Notes: generated by a model from the sequence alone, not told the origin. A DNA stretch of 64,000 bases from Caenorhabditis remanei (GCF_010183535.1 NC_071332.1:17050001-17114000); one strand, 5' to 3'. Shown: positions 33,503 to 44,971, numbered from the stretch's first letter. Made by a program: numbers and translations.

Positions 33503-34500
33503 TAAACCGATAAATCAAAAAGGCGCCTATCGATGTAATGAGTGGAGATATCTCTATTTTCGGCGAGGGGAGAGCATGTGAACAGGTGGCCACATCTCCC
33601 AGAAATCATCGGACCCCCGCTGTGCCCATAAGGCCACGCCCACTTCGCCTGGTCGCTATATAAACGGTCGGAGTATCCTAAACATTCCTCATTACTCATT
33701 ATATTAGACGGCCTACCGGGCATGGCTCGTCCCCTCTTATATTATGATTTTTACTGAATTCTAAATAATTTTTATTACTACTGTATTTACTATATTTACT
33801 TTTTGATTTATATTATTAAAAATAGGTGAGTATTAGAAAATTTGATTTTTTTTTGAAATGGTCACTGAGCTAGAACATGCCCAGTTTGCTGAAAATTTAA
33901 GTGATTAAAAAAATTAACTGGGGTCTCGAGGAATTCTTCAAATTGAACTGACTAGGGAACCTCAAAGGTTCGCAATTTTGGAATCGCTCCAAATTCATGT
34001 CAGGTCTTAAGGATAACATGGTTAGACCAAATTTTTTGTTTTAAGCTCGTCACTTGTCGCCGTGAATCCCTGGTTTTCAGTTGTTTTATCCACAAATCTT
34101 TAGAACGTTTCTGTTAGAATCCTATCAAAAACACGTTACGTGGTAGTATTCTTTCATTACTTTATTTAAACCATATAGTTATAAACCAAGCACTATATAT
34201 TAATCAGTATCTTATAATATTATATTCACTGATGTTATTTATTGTTTCTCTCACTATTGTAAGCTAGTGTATAAACAAATAGATGTGAATTAAGAAATAG
34301 TTAAGATGAATAAGGCATGATAAATGATTTCCCATGGTGTTTGAATATTGGATTAGGTCGGTGTTCTTTAGATGTGCCTGTCTATTGTGCCGGAGTGTAT
34401 AATTAGTCTATTCCTTTTTTTCTATTGTTTTGCAAGGTGGGAAAAGAGACAAGCTCGAGAAAGATTATTCCGAGGTGAGAAAAAAGAAAAGGAGATAAAA
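33503..34500 (+). repeat. Tandem unit 1: conserved promoter and leader
   Basis: About 330 bp are closely conserved with 36590-36900: AAAGGCGCC, TCTCCCAGAAATC, CCCCGCTGTGCCC, TATATAAACGGTCG (TATA-like at 33657), then TTAGACGGCCTACCGG and a micro-ORF MARPLLYYDFY, then a GGTGAGT donor. Weaker similarity resumes at 34320-34490 (GCTCGAGAAAGA, ATTCCGAGGTGAGA). It behaves like a promoter plus untranslated first exons copied twice. A CAAGGG-type element fragment sits at about 33955-34080. Confidence 0.7.
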
Positions 34501-34814
34501 AATAATGAAAAAAAATTATACAGGGAAGGGGGCTAATAGGCTCCGCCTCCTTGAAAAGAGGGATCGTCTAATAAGCATTTGGAGGAGTAGGAGGGCTCTA
34601 ACCTCGATCATACAATACTTTCCAACATTCGTTCCCAAACCTATCCCAACCCTTGTGGATACTTTGTTTTACATTCAAGAAATCATCGGTATTCGAGATC
34701 TCAGTAACACCCCCGCTGTCAGTCTCTGATATAATGTTTTCTCAATTAAAAAAAATTATTTCAATACTTCAAAGTTTCAATTCAAATCATTCCAGTTTCC
34801 GCTCCACCGAACTG

Positions 34815-35217
34815 ATGACGGCACCACCCACTTTTGAAGATTATATTTTGGGATTTCTACCCGAAGTGAGTTAATTTTAATATTAACTATTAATTCTTTT
34901 TTTTTTAGTTTTTAATGTCACCTATTATTTTATTGTAGGACGAACCCGATCCGTGGGTTCGATCGGAAATTGACGACATAAAAATAGATTTGAAGAATCT
35001 AGAACAACCTGGGATCGATCTCCCGTATTTCGTATATGGAAAATTCGATTCAATGAGTTACTTACTGGATTCCGAAATTTTGGAAACCGACTGGTCAAGT
35101 AGGAAGTGGAGAAATCTCTTACTAAAGATTGAACAAGACCTCTTCGAAATCGGAGAAGATGAAATTTTGATTCCAATGGTCGAGGATATCGTGAAACAAT
35201 CAGCAAAACGTTTATGA
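34815..35217 (+). CDS. Small acidic protein of unknown function
   Basis: Exons 34815-34865 and 34939-35217, phase 0, giving 109 residues. It starts MTAPPTFEDYILGFLPEDEP and ends VEDIVKQSAKRL. Strongly acidic and helical, with no signal peptide or membrane segment. A TTCCAG acceptor 15 nt before the ATG points to upstream leader exons, probably the conserved unit starting near 33.5 kb; an open frame at 34505-34729 may be part of the leader. Exon 2 and its 3'UTR have been tandemly duplicated just downstream in decayed form. I do not recognise the family. Confidence 0.6.
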
Positions 35218-35322
35218 AAGCTAGCCTTCTCGAATATAAGTGTTTAATAAAATAAAATATTTGTTCAATAGAAAGATTATTCTTTAAATTCAATTTAACC
35301 CTTGTTTATTACTTTATTGTAG

Positions 35323-35570
35323 GACGAGCCAGACTCTTAGATCCGGTCGGAAATCGATGACATCAAAATTGATTTGAAGACTATAGATCACATCTATGAA
35401 GTATTCGATTCAATGAGTGAGTTGCTGGATTTCGAAATTCCGGAGAGGTCGAGTCAAAAATGTAGAAGACTCCTCCTGGAGATCTGCTCCCGATATTCGA
35501 GGAGTTTGTGAAGCAATCAGCGACCCGCTTGAGAAAACTTGCTTTCTTGAATATATTACTGTTTTCTGAA
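35323..35570 (+). pseudogene. Decayed tandem copy of the small acidic protein exon 2
   Basis: GACGAGCCAGACTC matches the start of exon 2, followed by IRSEIDDIKIDLKTI and FDSMSELLDFEIPE in the same order as the intact exon (SEIDDIKIDLKNL, FDSMSYLLDSEILE). A TAG replaces the Trp codon at the fifth residue, and further indels end the frame. The 3' flank is also duplicated (TTGTTCAATA, TTAAATTCAATTTAAC). Confidence 0.8.
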
Positions 35571-36589
35571 ATGAAACATTTGTTCAATACAAAAATTATA
35601 CATTAAATTCAATTTAACCGTTATTTAGCGGAGTTTTTTTGTTTCCAATTCATTTTAGGACCCAAACGACATGCTAAACTCTAATACATATTCCATTACA
35701 GACTACTTCGAGAGATGGACAACTTTGAGCGATATTTGGAAGGACTTCTCGAAGAGATGAGCTCGTTAAGTGTTCAATTAACAGAATTTATTTTTTCAAT
35801 CTTCCTGTTATTCGAATGAATTTTTTTCAGGTGGAAAGCCAACCAACTCATTCCCAGGCACAACAAATCATGGAAGTCACAAACCCATTGTGCGATTTGT
35901 CAAAATTTTTAACCCTCTCTCCTCCGAGTTATGAACTTCTTTTTTTCTGTTGAACTATATTTTGATCTTAGAGCATAAGTGGTAAGACGCCTTCTCAAGT
36001 ATACATAAATTTAAATTTGAATTGATATAATATAAAACTGTATTTTCCAGTGCTCTTTGATGACATGTAAAACGAAGGGTGCCCTTTGGGGGTGATGCTC
36101 GGGGCGTGGCCAGACAGTTTTCTGGTGAGATATAATGTACCAGAGAAATGGCACGAAAAGCCTAGAGGGAAAAAGCATTTGGAAGACATCGAGAGATGTC
36201 CTTTACATAAAAAATAGTGTGGACTTTTGAGAGAGTATGTGGAATGCGTCATGCTGCGGGGGACGGAGAAAGTGCCCTTGGGCCCGTCTCTTCTCCCGCA
36301 GGATGACGTCAGTGATAGAAAAAGAAAAGAAAGTACTTGTATCGAGTACAACATGGCAAAGTTATTACAAAGGGGGCGGAGTTTACAAAACTAGATGTTT
36401 TTTAAAGCGAACTTAACCACATGGGGCGGAGTTTAGGGGTTTAGAGTTCTGGATGGGATAGGCTAGAACTAGCCTTAAAATTCAAAGACCAGAGGAGAGC
36501 GTCTATTTTATCTTTTTTTAAATTAAATATATTGAAAACCACAACCAGTTTGTCTTTATTGGTTTAAAGTGGCCAATCGTTCCTTAAAC
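35571..36589. repeat. Tandem unit 1: 3' tail
   Basis: 35571-35990 has scraps of coding-like sequence (DYFERWTTLSDIW at about 35700) without a complete frame. 36005-36100 and 36360-36480 match 39045-39200: TTGATATAATATAAAACTGT, AACTAGAT, TTAACCACATGGGG, GGCTAGAACTAGC. The 36100-36350 stretch is unique, with no gene recognised. Confidence 0.6.
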
Positions 36590-37260
36590 CAATCAATCAA
36601 AAAGGCGCCAATCGATGTAATGAGTGGAAATTCCTCTTTTCGGCGGGGGAGAACATGTGAACAGATGGCCACATCTCCCAGAAATCTTCGAACCCCCGCT
36701 GTGCCCGCGAGATCACGCCCACTTCGTATATAAACGGTCGTATACTAAACATTCCTCATAACTTATTATATATTAGACGGCCTACCGGACATGGCTCGTC
36801 CCCTCTTGTATCATGATTTTTTTTGAATTCTAAATAACTTTATTAACTACTGTGTTTTATATTTACTTTTTGATTTATATTATTAAAAAAAGAGGTGAGT
36901 ATTAAAAAATTTGAATTTTTTTGAAATAGTCAGTCTAAAAAACAAAACACTAAGCTAGAAAATGCTCAGTTTGCTGAAAACAGAAGTACCAATTTAAAAA
37001 AAACAAGGATCTTGAGAAATTCTTTGAATTGAACTGACAAGGGAACAAAGAAGATGTGAATTATGAAATAGTTGAGGTGTTTGAACATTCGACTAGGTCG
37101 ATGTTCTTTTGATGCGTCCGTCTATTGTGTCGGAGTGTATAATTAGTCTATTTTGATTTTTTCTATTGTTTTCCAAGGTGTGAAAAAAGACACGCTCGAG
37201 AAAGAACATTCCGAGGTGAGAAGAAAGAAAATGGATTAAAAAAGAGTGTGGAAAGAAAGG
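36590..37260 (+). repeat. Tandem unit 2: conserved promoter and leader
   Basis: Second copy of the 33.5-kb leader, with TATATAA at 36727-36733, TTAGACGGCCTACCGGAC, micro-ORF MARPLLYHDFF and a GGTGAGT donor near 36894. GCTCGAGAAAGA and ATTCCGAGGTGAGA recur near 37195. A 12-nt stretch of the CAAGGGAAC element end occurs at about 37038. Confidence 0.7.
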
Positions 37261-37384
37261 GTCGAGAAAGACTACTATTCAATGTAACAGCTCCGCTCTG
37301 TCTCGTTGAAAAGGGCGATGTTCAATAATATTTTGATAATTTTTCTTTTTATCTTGATAATGTTTCATTTTTCTTTTCAGAACA

Positions 37385-39040
37385 AACAAATGAATCAACG
37401 AAAATGCCAAGGATTTGCATTCGGACTGTTGTCCGATTGCTACCAAAAGGAAAGGCGTTTTCCCCCTGAGCAATCCGGGATATCCTCTATTTTGGAGGAC
37501 AATTTGGATTCTCGAGAGGAGTAGGTGTTGCACTGTTTGAGGTCATTAGAGATAACAATGACCTCACCGAAATGGATGCACACTTTCTCAGAAAATCGGA
37601 GAGTGTATTGGTGAGAAGGTCTATCAATGTCTACAGAACCCTCCCCTACGAGCAATTCCCTACTGAATATTCTTACGACGAGTTCAACCATATTAATCGC
37701 CATATCACTTCCAACTTTGCTGAAATCGTGAAAATCATGCAAAATGAACTCACAAGGGAACCCCAAGACCATGCAAATGCTTTTTTGCCTGAAACTTTCA
37801 TGATAGGTTAAGAATGGTCAGAAAAGACGTTCCTGAGATTTTTGAAGTCCGCCCGACACTTTCAGCCGAGTTATGAGCTCTCAAAGTTTGGCTCAGATTT
37901 AACACAGGAAAGCTCATTTTCTCGCTCTGAGAAAGTTCCCAAAATATGGCTGTCCTCTAGTTGCTACGTTTTCGTCTGGCCGGTTGGCTGAGGGGATGTG
38001 CGCTGGGGTGGTAATCAAAGTGTTGGGGGTTCGTTTCCCTTTTTGGTTTTAATTTTTTTGTTTTTCTTGATAACACTTTTACCACCGTTTTCGACATTTT
38101 TAGTCTTCTTTTCTTCGTTTTCTGGTTGAAAATATCGCAAAAATTCATATTTCGAAGTTTCAAAAAAGTTCATTTTTTCAAATCTTCATCTTGCGTCCAG
38201 ATATTATCGAAATAAAAAAGTTCCGACATTTTTTCCTCGTCGGTGTTTGCGGACTCAAGCCAAAATTATCAAATTTTGGCTTGAGTCCGCAAACACCGAG
38301 GGGGAAAAAATGTCGGAACTTTTTTGTTGCGACAATAGTTAGTCAAGTTTGAGTTTTTGGTCGAAAAATTAAATTTTTTGAAACAATTTTTGTGATATTT
38401 TCAACCAGAAAACAAAGAAAAGAAGACAAAAAATGTCGAAAACGGTGGTAAAAGTGTTATCAAGAAAAACAAAAAAATTAAAACCAAAAGGGGAAACGAA
38501 ACACCAACACTTTGATTACCACCCCAGCGCACATCCCCTCGGCCAACCGGCCAGACGAAAACGTAGCAACTAGAGGACAGCCATATTTTGGGAACTTTCT
38601 CAGAGCGAGAAAATGAGCTTTACTGTGTTAAATCTGAGCCAAACTTTGAGAGCTCATAACTCGGCTGAAAGTGTCGGGCGGATTTCAAAAATCTCAGGAA
38701 CGTCTTTTCTGACCATTCTTAACCTATCATGAAAGTTTCAGGCAAAAAAGCATTTGCATGGTCTTGGGGTTCCCTTGTCAGAGCTGGATCTTCGTGGCCA
38801 CTCTTCATAGACACGGAGGAGACGTATTCGAAACCCCCAATGGATCGAGTTTGGCGCTGATAACCATATTCGATGTGGATTCCCGCATGGTCTATCTCTT
38901 CCGGACCCACCTAATGTTCTACCAGCAATTGCAGTCCCTCCGTCGCGAGATGAGAGTCGTCGCGATTAACCGATGGATAGTCACTTTTGGACCAGAATTC
39001 TATTTGATTTATGAAATTAAATCACAATCACCATTTTTGA
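37385..39040 (+). pseudogene. Unrecognised coding region of unit 2, split by a palindromic insertion
   Basis: From about 37478 the frame reads ILYFGGQFGFSRGVGVALFE, then VIRDNNDLTEMDAHFLRK and FPTEYSYDEFNHINRHI up to MQNEL at 37749. There a 1025-bp palindrome interrupts it. After the palindrome and its 3-bp TCA duplication the same frame gives RAGSSWPLFIDTEETYSKPP and stops within 30 codons. An alternative frame (38790-39054) is also long. No start codon or family was identified, and it is unrelated to the acidic protein of unit 1. Probably a gene broken by transposition. Confidence 0.45.
37753..38777. mobile_element. 1025-bp near-perfect palindrome with CAAGGG termini
   Basis: Ends CAAGGGAACCCCAAGACC and complement, flanked by TCA (37750-37752, 38778-38780). 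Arms of about 440 bp pair almost base for base. The loop is a nested element with TTATCG-type ends and GTTCCGACATTTTTT (38196-38340). Each arm holds a GTTGGCTGAGGGGATG...GGGGTTCGTTTCC tract resembling A and B boxes of a tRNA-derived promoter. Coding capacity none. Confidence 0.85.
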
Positions 39041-39044
39041 CACA

Positions 39045-39210
39045 TTTGAATTGATATAATATAAAACTGTTTTTCATAGTGCTCATTGATGACGTGGCAA
39101 AATTATAACACGGGGGGGGCAGAGCTTAAAAAACTAGATATTCTTAAGGCATCCTTAACCACATGGGGGTGCGAGATTTAGGAGTTCAGAGGTTAGGCTA
39201 GAACTAGCTT
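39045..39210. repeat. Tandem unit 2: 3' tail
   Basis: Shorter copy of the unit 1 tail (TTGATATAATATAAAACTGT, AACTAGATATT, TTAACCACATGGGG, GGCTAGAACTAGC). It then joins the 39210-39690 segment duplicated from 32857. Confidence 0.7.
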
Positions 39211-39483
39211 AACTCTGTAGATAAAACATAGAGAGAAGAAAATGTTACATGTTAGAAAACGGAATAATAATGAAATCAAAAGAACCGAATATTGTCTGTG
39301 ACTTCCTGATTGAAAAAAAGGAGCAGGTGGAAAACACAAACCGTGAAGGGAGTGAAACTTTTACGGATTTAGATAGTGAATGTATGTTTTCAAACGTGAT
39401 ATTTAAAACCACCTGCCACAAGAAAATTGCTTCGTGCATAGTTTGTATGGAGTCGCTTGTTTAATCGAAAATAGAAAAGTTCA

Positions 39484-41061
39484 TCAAAAAATTTCAAAAC
39501 TGAAACATAAAAAGAAGAAAACAATCAAAATGTTATTTCTGTCTGATGAATCATCACGAACATCTATACTTGAATTTCTCGCCGATTCCAGCACACTTTC
39601 AATATCCGCATTACAGTAATCCTCGTTGCAGATGTAATAGCGAACATCATTGAGGTACGAGTACCCGAGCTGGAAACTGAGCACGCATATATTTTTTAAT
39701 TGTCAAGTAATTTACCGCTAATTTTTGTGGTCCTTGCTCGTTAGCCGATATGCACCCTTTGTAGTAAATATCATAGAACGTATCAATTAGCAGGATCCCT
39801 TCGTCAACAGCAATGACGCAATAGTGGCCTTGACATTCACCTGAACTTGATACCTATTTGTTTTCAAACTTAACAAAAAAGAACAAACTGTCGTCGTCCA
39901 CATAAGAAACATTTGTCATCAGCATTCTATAATTTTCTTTATACCATATTTTGGTCGTTAGGTTCTCATATTTTTTGTTATTAACATCCACATCATATCC
40001 ACTGGTAAAACATTGTATTCTAGGAGGAGCAATTGGATATGGTAGATCTGGAGTCTCAGGGGAGTTGCAATTGGTCTGTAATAAGTTTTTCAGAGAAATC
40101 AATCTAGAAATATATGTTAGTTACCGACGAACATCTGCAATGAATATAATAATGATATTGATGCATCGAAAAGTTATAGCATGAATCTGCAAAAAAGTTT
40201 CTGTATAATCTTTCAGGCATGTAAACCGATTGATCAAGTATAAAATCTCCGGAATCTCCACGCGTATTACATTGAATATTTTCTGAAAGATCTTTCACAT
40301 TCGCACCAGAATTCGGAAACTTATTCAACTCATAGTCATCATTTTTCAGCTGAAATAATCAAAGTCTTCTGGAAATTTTGGTGTAAAAGATTCATACGTA
40401 AGAGATGGTCCGTATACATTTATTACAACCTTTTGTCTCATAAATTAACTGATTGACAGCTTTACATTCAGTGATTGGGAGAATGGTGGCATTCGAGCGA
40501 TAGAGATGTATAGTATTGCAGAAATCCGTGCTGAAAATTTAAAGGTGGAGCATTGGGTTCTACATTTTTTTGTTATAAACTCACTCGCAAACACACACCA
40601 TATTATCGTCATGGTCAAGAGTACATGAGGAATTTGGTTTTTTGATTCCAGTGAGACAAGTCTAAAATTTATTAGCTAGGCACAGCTCTTACAACTGCGC
40701 TCCACCGAAATTCCCTTGAAAATGTATCTTTTTCTCTGAGTTTCTCATTTTCGCACACATTTTTCTTCGGTTTCGGTAGAGCGCGGTTGTAGGAAGCGTG
40801 CCGTGTTAATAGCAAAAATCTAAAAAAGAAATAGTAAAGCCAACCTTTTGATAAGTAATAATAAATCTTGGGAATCTAGAAATCACACAGAAATCTCCTT
40901 CGCAAATTCTGAAATTTTAAATTTTCAGTTTCTTAAATCTAACCTTGCTAAACAAACGTTTTATTGTTCTCATTAGTCGGGTCATGATAACATTTTATTG
41001 ATTCTGAAATTTTCAGAAGAGCAAGAAGAAGAATGTACAGAAAACTGGAAATAGTTGACAT
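39484..41061 (-). pseudogene. ET-module secreted/membrane protein with an in-frame nonsense codon
   Basis: Exons 41061-40958, 40908-40845, 40661-40585, 40530-40398, 40349-40125, 40075-39716, 39669-39484; phases all close, giving 383 codons. Signal peptide SSFLYILLLALLKISES. Cysteine modules: CEGDFCVISRFPRF, then DDNMVCVCDTDFCN; a second set CQGHYCVIAVDEG, YYKGCISANE and YYICNEDYCN. The spacing fits the nematode ET module. The C-terminal NILIVFFFLCFSFEIF suggests a membrane or GPI anchor. An in-frame TAG at 39854-39856 separates KFENK from VSSSGECQGHYC; the reading frame is otherwise perfect on both sides. No alternative intron of legal size removes it. It could be a recent null allele rather than an old pseudogene. 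Role unknown, probably extracellular. Confidence 0.75.
40677..40804. mobile_element. MITE with GGCACG/C-GCGCTC termini in ET-gene intron
   Basis: Left end GGCACAGCTCTTACAACTG faces the right-end complement (ACAACCGCGCTCTACCGAAA reversed). About 125 bp. A fragment of the same family lies at 32700-32785 in the neighbouring receptor pseudogene. Confidence 0.7.
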
Positions 41062-41714
41062 ATAACTAAGAGTGGGCACACAAATGTGAACTCGATATCA
41101 AACGTGTCATTTTTTAATTTTCACCTGGTATGGGTATAGCCGCGAGATTTTAATCTACGCATTTATGAAGAAGGAAATAACAAATAATCTGTTGCTCTTA
41201 TAGCCCATTCCGTTTCATTCCCGGCTGTCTTGATCAAAAATTCAAAATATGTTCCTAATATTCAAAATGTATCATTCCTGAAAATGTTTAGACGTTTAGT
41301 GAATTATTGGTAAAGATCTGAACTGAAAATTGCAGATTGTTATTTTTAGATCATTATCTTTATTGACAACTATGATGCTATAATTCAAGAGAAACACCCT
41401 GATATTTTCGGACGTTTTAATGGATCTTGTAGATACTTTGAAAAGAAATTATGAGACGGTCCGCTACAAATATATTTGAATTTTTCCGGGTCGCGTTGCG
41501 TACGCGTTGCGGTTTATATCAAAAGATACGACAATTAAACGTAAACATGTTTGGCACTGTGGCAAAGTCAAATTTGCCACTCAGCAAAATCTTTTTTGGC
41601 ATCGTGCCAATCGTTGTGCGACGGGTATAACATTTTTGTATGGAGATTAAAGTAAAACTCTTCTCTATGTTTTTCCAATATGTCTCTTGTAAATATTAAT
41701 AATAATAATTATTA
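41062..41714. other. Intergenic, nothing recognised
   Basis: AT-rich spacer between the ET gene start and the str gene end. TTTGGCAC/GTGCCAA-type short palindromes occur near 41550-41610. No open frame or RNA supported. Confidence 0.5.
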
Positions 41715-42947
41715 TTAAAATCGATTTGATTTGGCTCGGTTTGTCAGAGTTTGTGGATTTCTCGGAGTTTCTTCTCCGCACACTTCCACGCAACTTTTAA
41801 TAATTACACCAACAAATCCTGAAACTTTTTTCAACAGATTCCACAGTATTGCAAAATCAAACTCACTCAAGTATGCATTCTTATATTCCTTGACAACTTT
41901 CAGCAAAATCAAAGTGTCTACCAAAGGGTACGCACTGATTCCATATATCACTAAACTTGAGTTGAAACTGACTTTCAAGTCGAAAAACGGAGTCAGAACT
42001 ACAAAAAGTACGGGCAAATGGAAAAATAGAGTTGGTGCAGTGGTTTGATAGATTAAAGCATGGAAAAACTGCTTTTGTAGTTTATCATAAGCACTGGACG
42101 AATTTTGAAATTTCAATTTGGTTCTGTGATACATATAAATACCACAGCTAATCATGACAATATAATGAGAAGTCATAATTATTGAGAGTGTGCCTATCGT
42201 CTGCACACTATTCCAGCGGACGATCTTGTTGGGACCTTCTTCGTTCTGAAAAAGTTTTTGTTTGTTGGTGGATCGGGATCACTCACATATGCTAAGATCG
42301 CATTATAGGTAACGGTACTGATTTCGACTCCATAGTCAGCCAGAATCATTTTTCGCAAATAATTGTTCGTTATTTCATCCGAGGAAACAAAATTTACAGA
42401 TAAAGCCCATATTACCGCAATAGAGACTGCATAAAAAATCCAGAAGACTAGTTTCCAGCCATCAAAATGACGGCTCCAATTTTTCCTCAACTTTGACAAT
42501 AACACTGCTCTGTAGACAAACTGCACTGTTAAAAACACAAGAATTAAACCATAAACTCCGGCATGCACCACTGAAATGTTTATTATTTTTAAAGTCTATT
42601 GTTCGATGTGAATTAATTACATAGTGCAATTTTAGAAAGTTTTTTAGAAAATCTGAATGCACTGCCTAGCGTGAAATAAACAAAACATCCGTTATAAGAA
42701 TGAAGTAACTGAAAATTAATAGCTGTGTTCGGAAGGTTACTGTCTCTGAAAAAGTCACAGGTCTTATCAGAATATCAGCTGTAGAAAGCATTATTCCGAA
42801 AATTGCAAAAGTTACAATCATATTTCGATAGGTTCCAACAATGTGTCGGGTGAATTTTACAGTGAGGAATATAAGAGAAGTGTTGAAAAATATAGTAAGA
42901 ATATAGCAAATACGAGATATATTATCGGTGAGGAAGGAGAGAGCCAT
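41715..42947 (-). CDS. Serpentine chemoreceptor, str-like, intact
   Basis: Seven-transmembrane receptor of 349 residues. Exons 42947-42710, 42665-42621, 42570-42287, 42245-41867, 41818-41715, with consistent phases. The last intron (48 nt) is also open in frame. Marks of the Str superfamily: NTSLIFLTVKFTRHIVGTYR after TM1, FLTVQFVYRAVLLSKL at TM3, FFHALIYQTTAPTLFFHLPV at TM6 and GISAYPLVDTLILLKVVKEY at TM7. Start MALSFLTDNISR is chosen because it gives the usual short N-terminus; an in-frame Met 38 codons upstream would add a spurious hydrophobic segment. Exon 2 is only 45 nt. Presumed sensory-neuron GPCR. Confidence 0.85.
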
Positions 42948-43250
42948 GTGGAGTAATAAAACTGCGATGAAGTAAAATAAGCAAATATAAAGATTAGACG
43001 CAGAGGAAATTGCTAGAACTTCCTTTCTTATAATCTCAGTATATAACAAGGAAATGCTCAAGTAGCAGGTAGGTACGTAGGGTATATGTACCGGAAGGGA
43101 CGGTAGAATAACGCATGAGTGGAATAAGTCATCTACTGTACGGATTTGAGAATCAATTTAAACCTCTTGGATCTCTATACTAATGATTTTTGCACAATTA
43201 TCTATGCAACTTCTGCTATAAATGAACTCCACGCACAGTAAACTTTATTT

Positions 43251-44396
43251 CTAAAATGAAGCAATTGTTGATGAAACACGTGTTCGCTGTGTTCTGATTT
43301 CAACGGTTCGTGGAGATATTTTGAAGAAGTCTCGTCCACTCATGATCACTTTTTCACACTCTGTTCGATATGGTTTATGGGCAAACAACATGATCAATGT
43401 CGAGTTGATACCATGCAGAGAACTAACAACAAACACAAAGTTGTTCGTTTCTTGACTGTAAAAGCCAGAAGTTACAGAGTAAAAGCCATACAAGAATGGT
43501 ACTTGAAAATTGAGAAGAAATACGGTTACCTGAAAAAGAAAAAAATTTATATTGTTTGGATATCAAAATGTTAACCTGTGCGTATAAAGCCTTCATAAAC
43601 TTTTTTTGCAGCATCATTGTATTTTCCGATAAAGTCATTCGTCTTGATGAGGACTTCATGTTTCGATAAATTAATCCAATAAACAATAATGATTCAATGA
43701 CTACTAATACAGCCATGAAGTTGAAGGGTACTAATACCCAGAAATATTCTACAGCAAGTATAAAAATTGGCCCAGATTTTATTTCTTCGGGAAGATTTGG
43801 TATCAGCTAACAGCGTTAAAAAAAGTTTTTTATATTAGCTCTCTGGTGAGCACGCTCACTTGGTAAGTACGCTCCAATGCCATTCTTTGGTCTGGCACAT
43901 TTAGACATGCAGGGATCAGAAAAGTGACGGTCAATAGGTAATTTATAATAATGAATGGTATTCGGAAATAACGCCAAGCTTGATTTTTGCCGTACAGTTG
44001 ATAATAGCGGTTTTCGAAAGTAATCGGTATGGAAGTGCATACCACTGAAAACATTGTATTCAGTCAGACACACAGTAGAGAAAATAACCTACTGAAGATC
44101 AAAGTTATTATTAAATATATTTGAAACAGCGTTGACACACCAAACCAATTCGTTAAAATTCCTAACGGATACCCACCCATAGCTGGGTATATTAATAAAG
44201 GGACACTGAGAACAGTTAAACCCCAGTCAAGGGCCATACACCAGAAATGTAAATTGAATAGTGGCCACTTCACAGAATTCATGGTTTTCGGAGTTTTAAA
44301 AAAGATGCAATAAGTTCCAAAGACGTGAAGTGGTGTTGCTATAACAGTGATAACATGAAGAGAGTTGATAAGAAAGTCTGGCTTTGCTAGAAACAT
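43251..44396 (-). CDS. Serpentine chemoreceptor, srh-like (copy 1), intact
   Basis: Seven-transmembrane receptor of 332 residues. Exons 44396-44093, 44044-43860, 43806-43576, 43529-43251. Marks: FGTYCIFFKTPKTMNSVKW, GGYPLGILTNWFGVSTLFQI, NRYYQLYGKN, and HGINSTLIMLFAHKPYR at TM7, all typical of srh. The start is MFLAKPDFLINS, the only ATG shared with the second copy; no ATG is found in the preceding conserved codons, so a small upstream exon cannot be excluded. A poly(A)-like AATAAA (44 nt-scale 3'UTR absent) directly follows the stop at 43249-43244. Its near-twin lies at 51753-52892 in the opposite orientation. Confidence 0.85.
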
Positions 44397-44574
44397 GAGA
44401 CAAGTGTGCAAAATATATATGACAAGTGCAATGCAGAAAAAGAATGTCTTATGAATAACAGAAATCAGCTGCACTGAATATAAACCTCATCCTGGTAAAA
44501 TCAAGTTTCGAGTTTCTTCTTTATGGTGATTTTTCAGCTGCTTCCAACAATATTCAGGGGCTGACAACATAAAG

Positions 44575-44971
44575 CTGAAAAAGGGGAACAAAACATTCCT
44601 CAAAACCAATGTTCGGTAGACCCCGAGTTGATTTTAGCATTTCTGTCAGTGAAGACTAACGAAGTTCTACCGTCAGTTGTCACCGCGAGCCATACCATCA
44701 CAGTTTTAGGAAAAAGGCGGTCACGTGCCTGGAGATGTTCTAAAGACCTACGATTATTTTATGACAACAAAAATTTCTGCTTTTGACGATTGGAAAAAGG
44801 TTCAATAGTGAAAATCTTATCATCAGTCCAGATCACGTCCGAGACGCGACGCATATGCAATTTTGTATATTCCAACTATTAAGAATGTTTATTTGTTCAT
44901 TTAAGCATTTTTCCGTCGATTATCAGCGGATTTTGATCTCACAAGAACGTTGTATACTTATTAGCCACCGT
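44575..44971 (-). mobile_element. Truncated mariner copy upstream of srh copy 1
   Basis: Reverse-complement match to 53084-53540, including TAAGTATAC near the outer end, CGTCAAAAGCAGAAATTTTTG and a TGTGATGGTATGGCTCGCGG block encoding the V-M-V/W-A motif. The outer end (about 44971) preserves the mariner terminus; the inner part is lost. Confidence 0.75.

Noticed and set aside
33503..37260. LTR retrotransposon with the two conserved leaders as LTRs
   Set aside because: No gag/pol, primer-binding site, TG...CA ends or 5-bp duplication, and a third shared tail occurs outside; tandem duplication fits better.
37965..38045. A tRNA-like tract inside the 1-kb palindrome (and its mirror near 38500)
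   Set aside because: A-box and B-box-like sequences are present, but the anticodon stem and acceptor stem do not pair, so it is not a tRNA gene; it is treated as part of the element.
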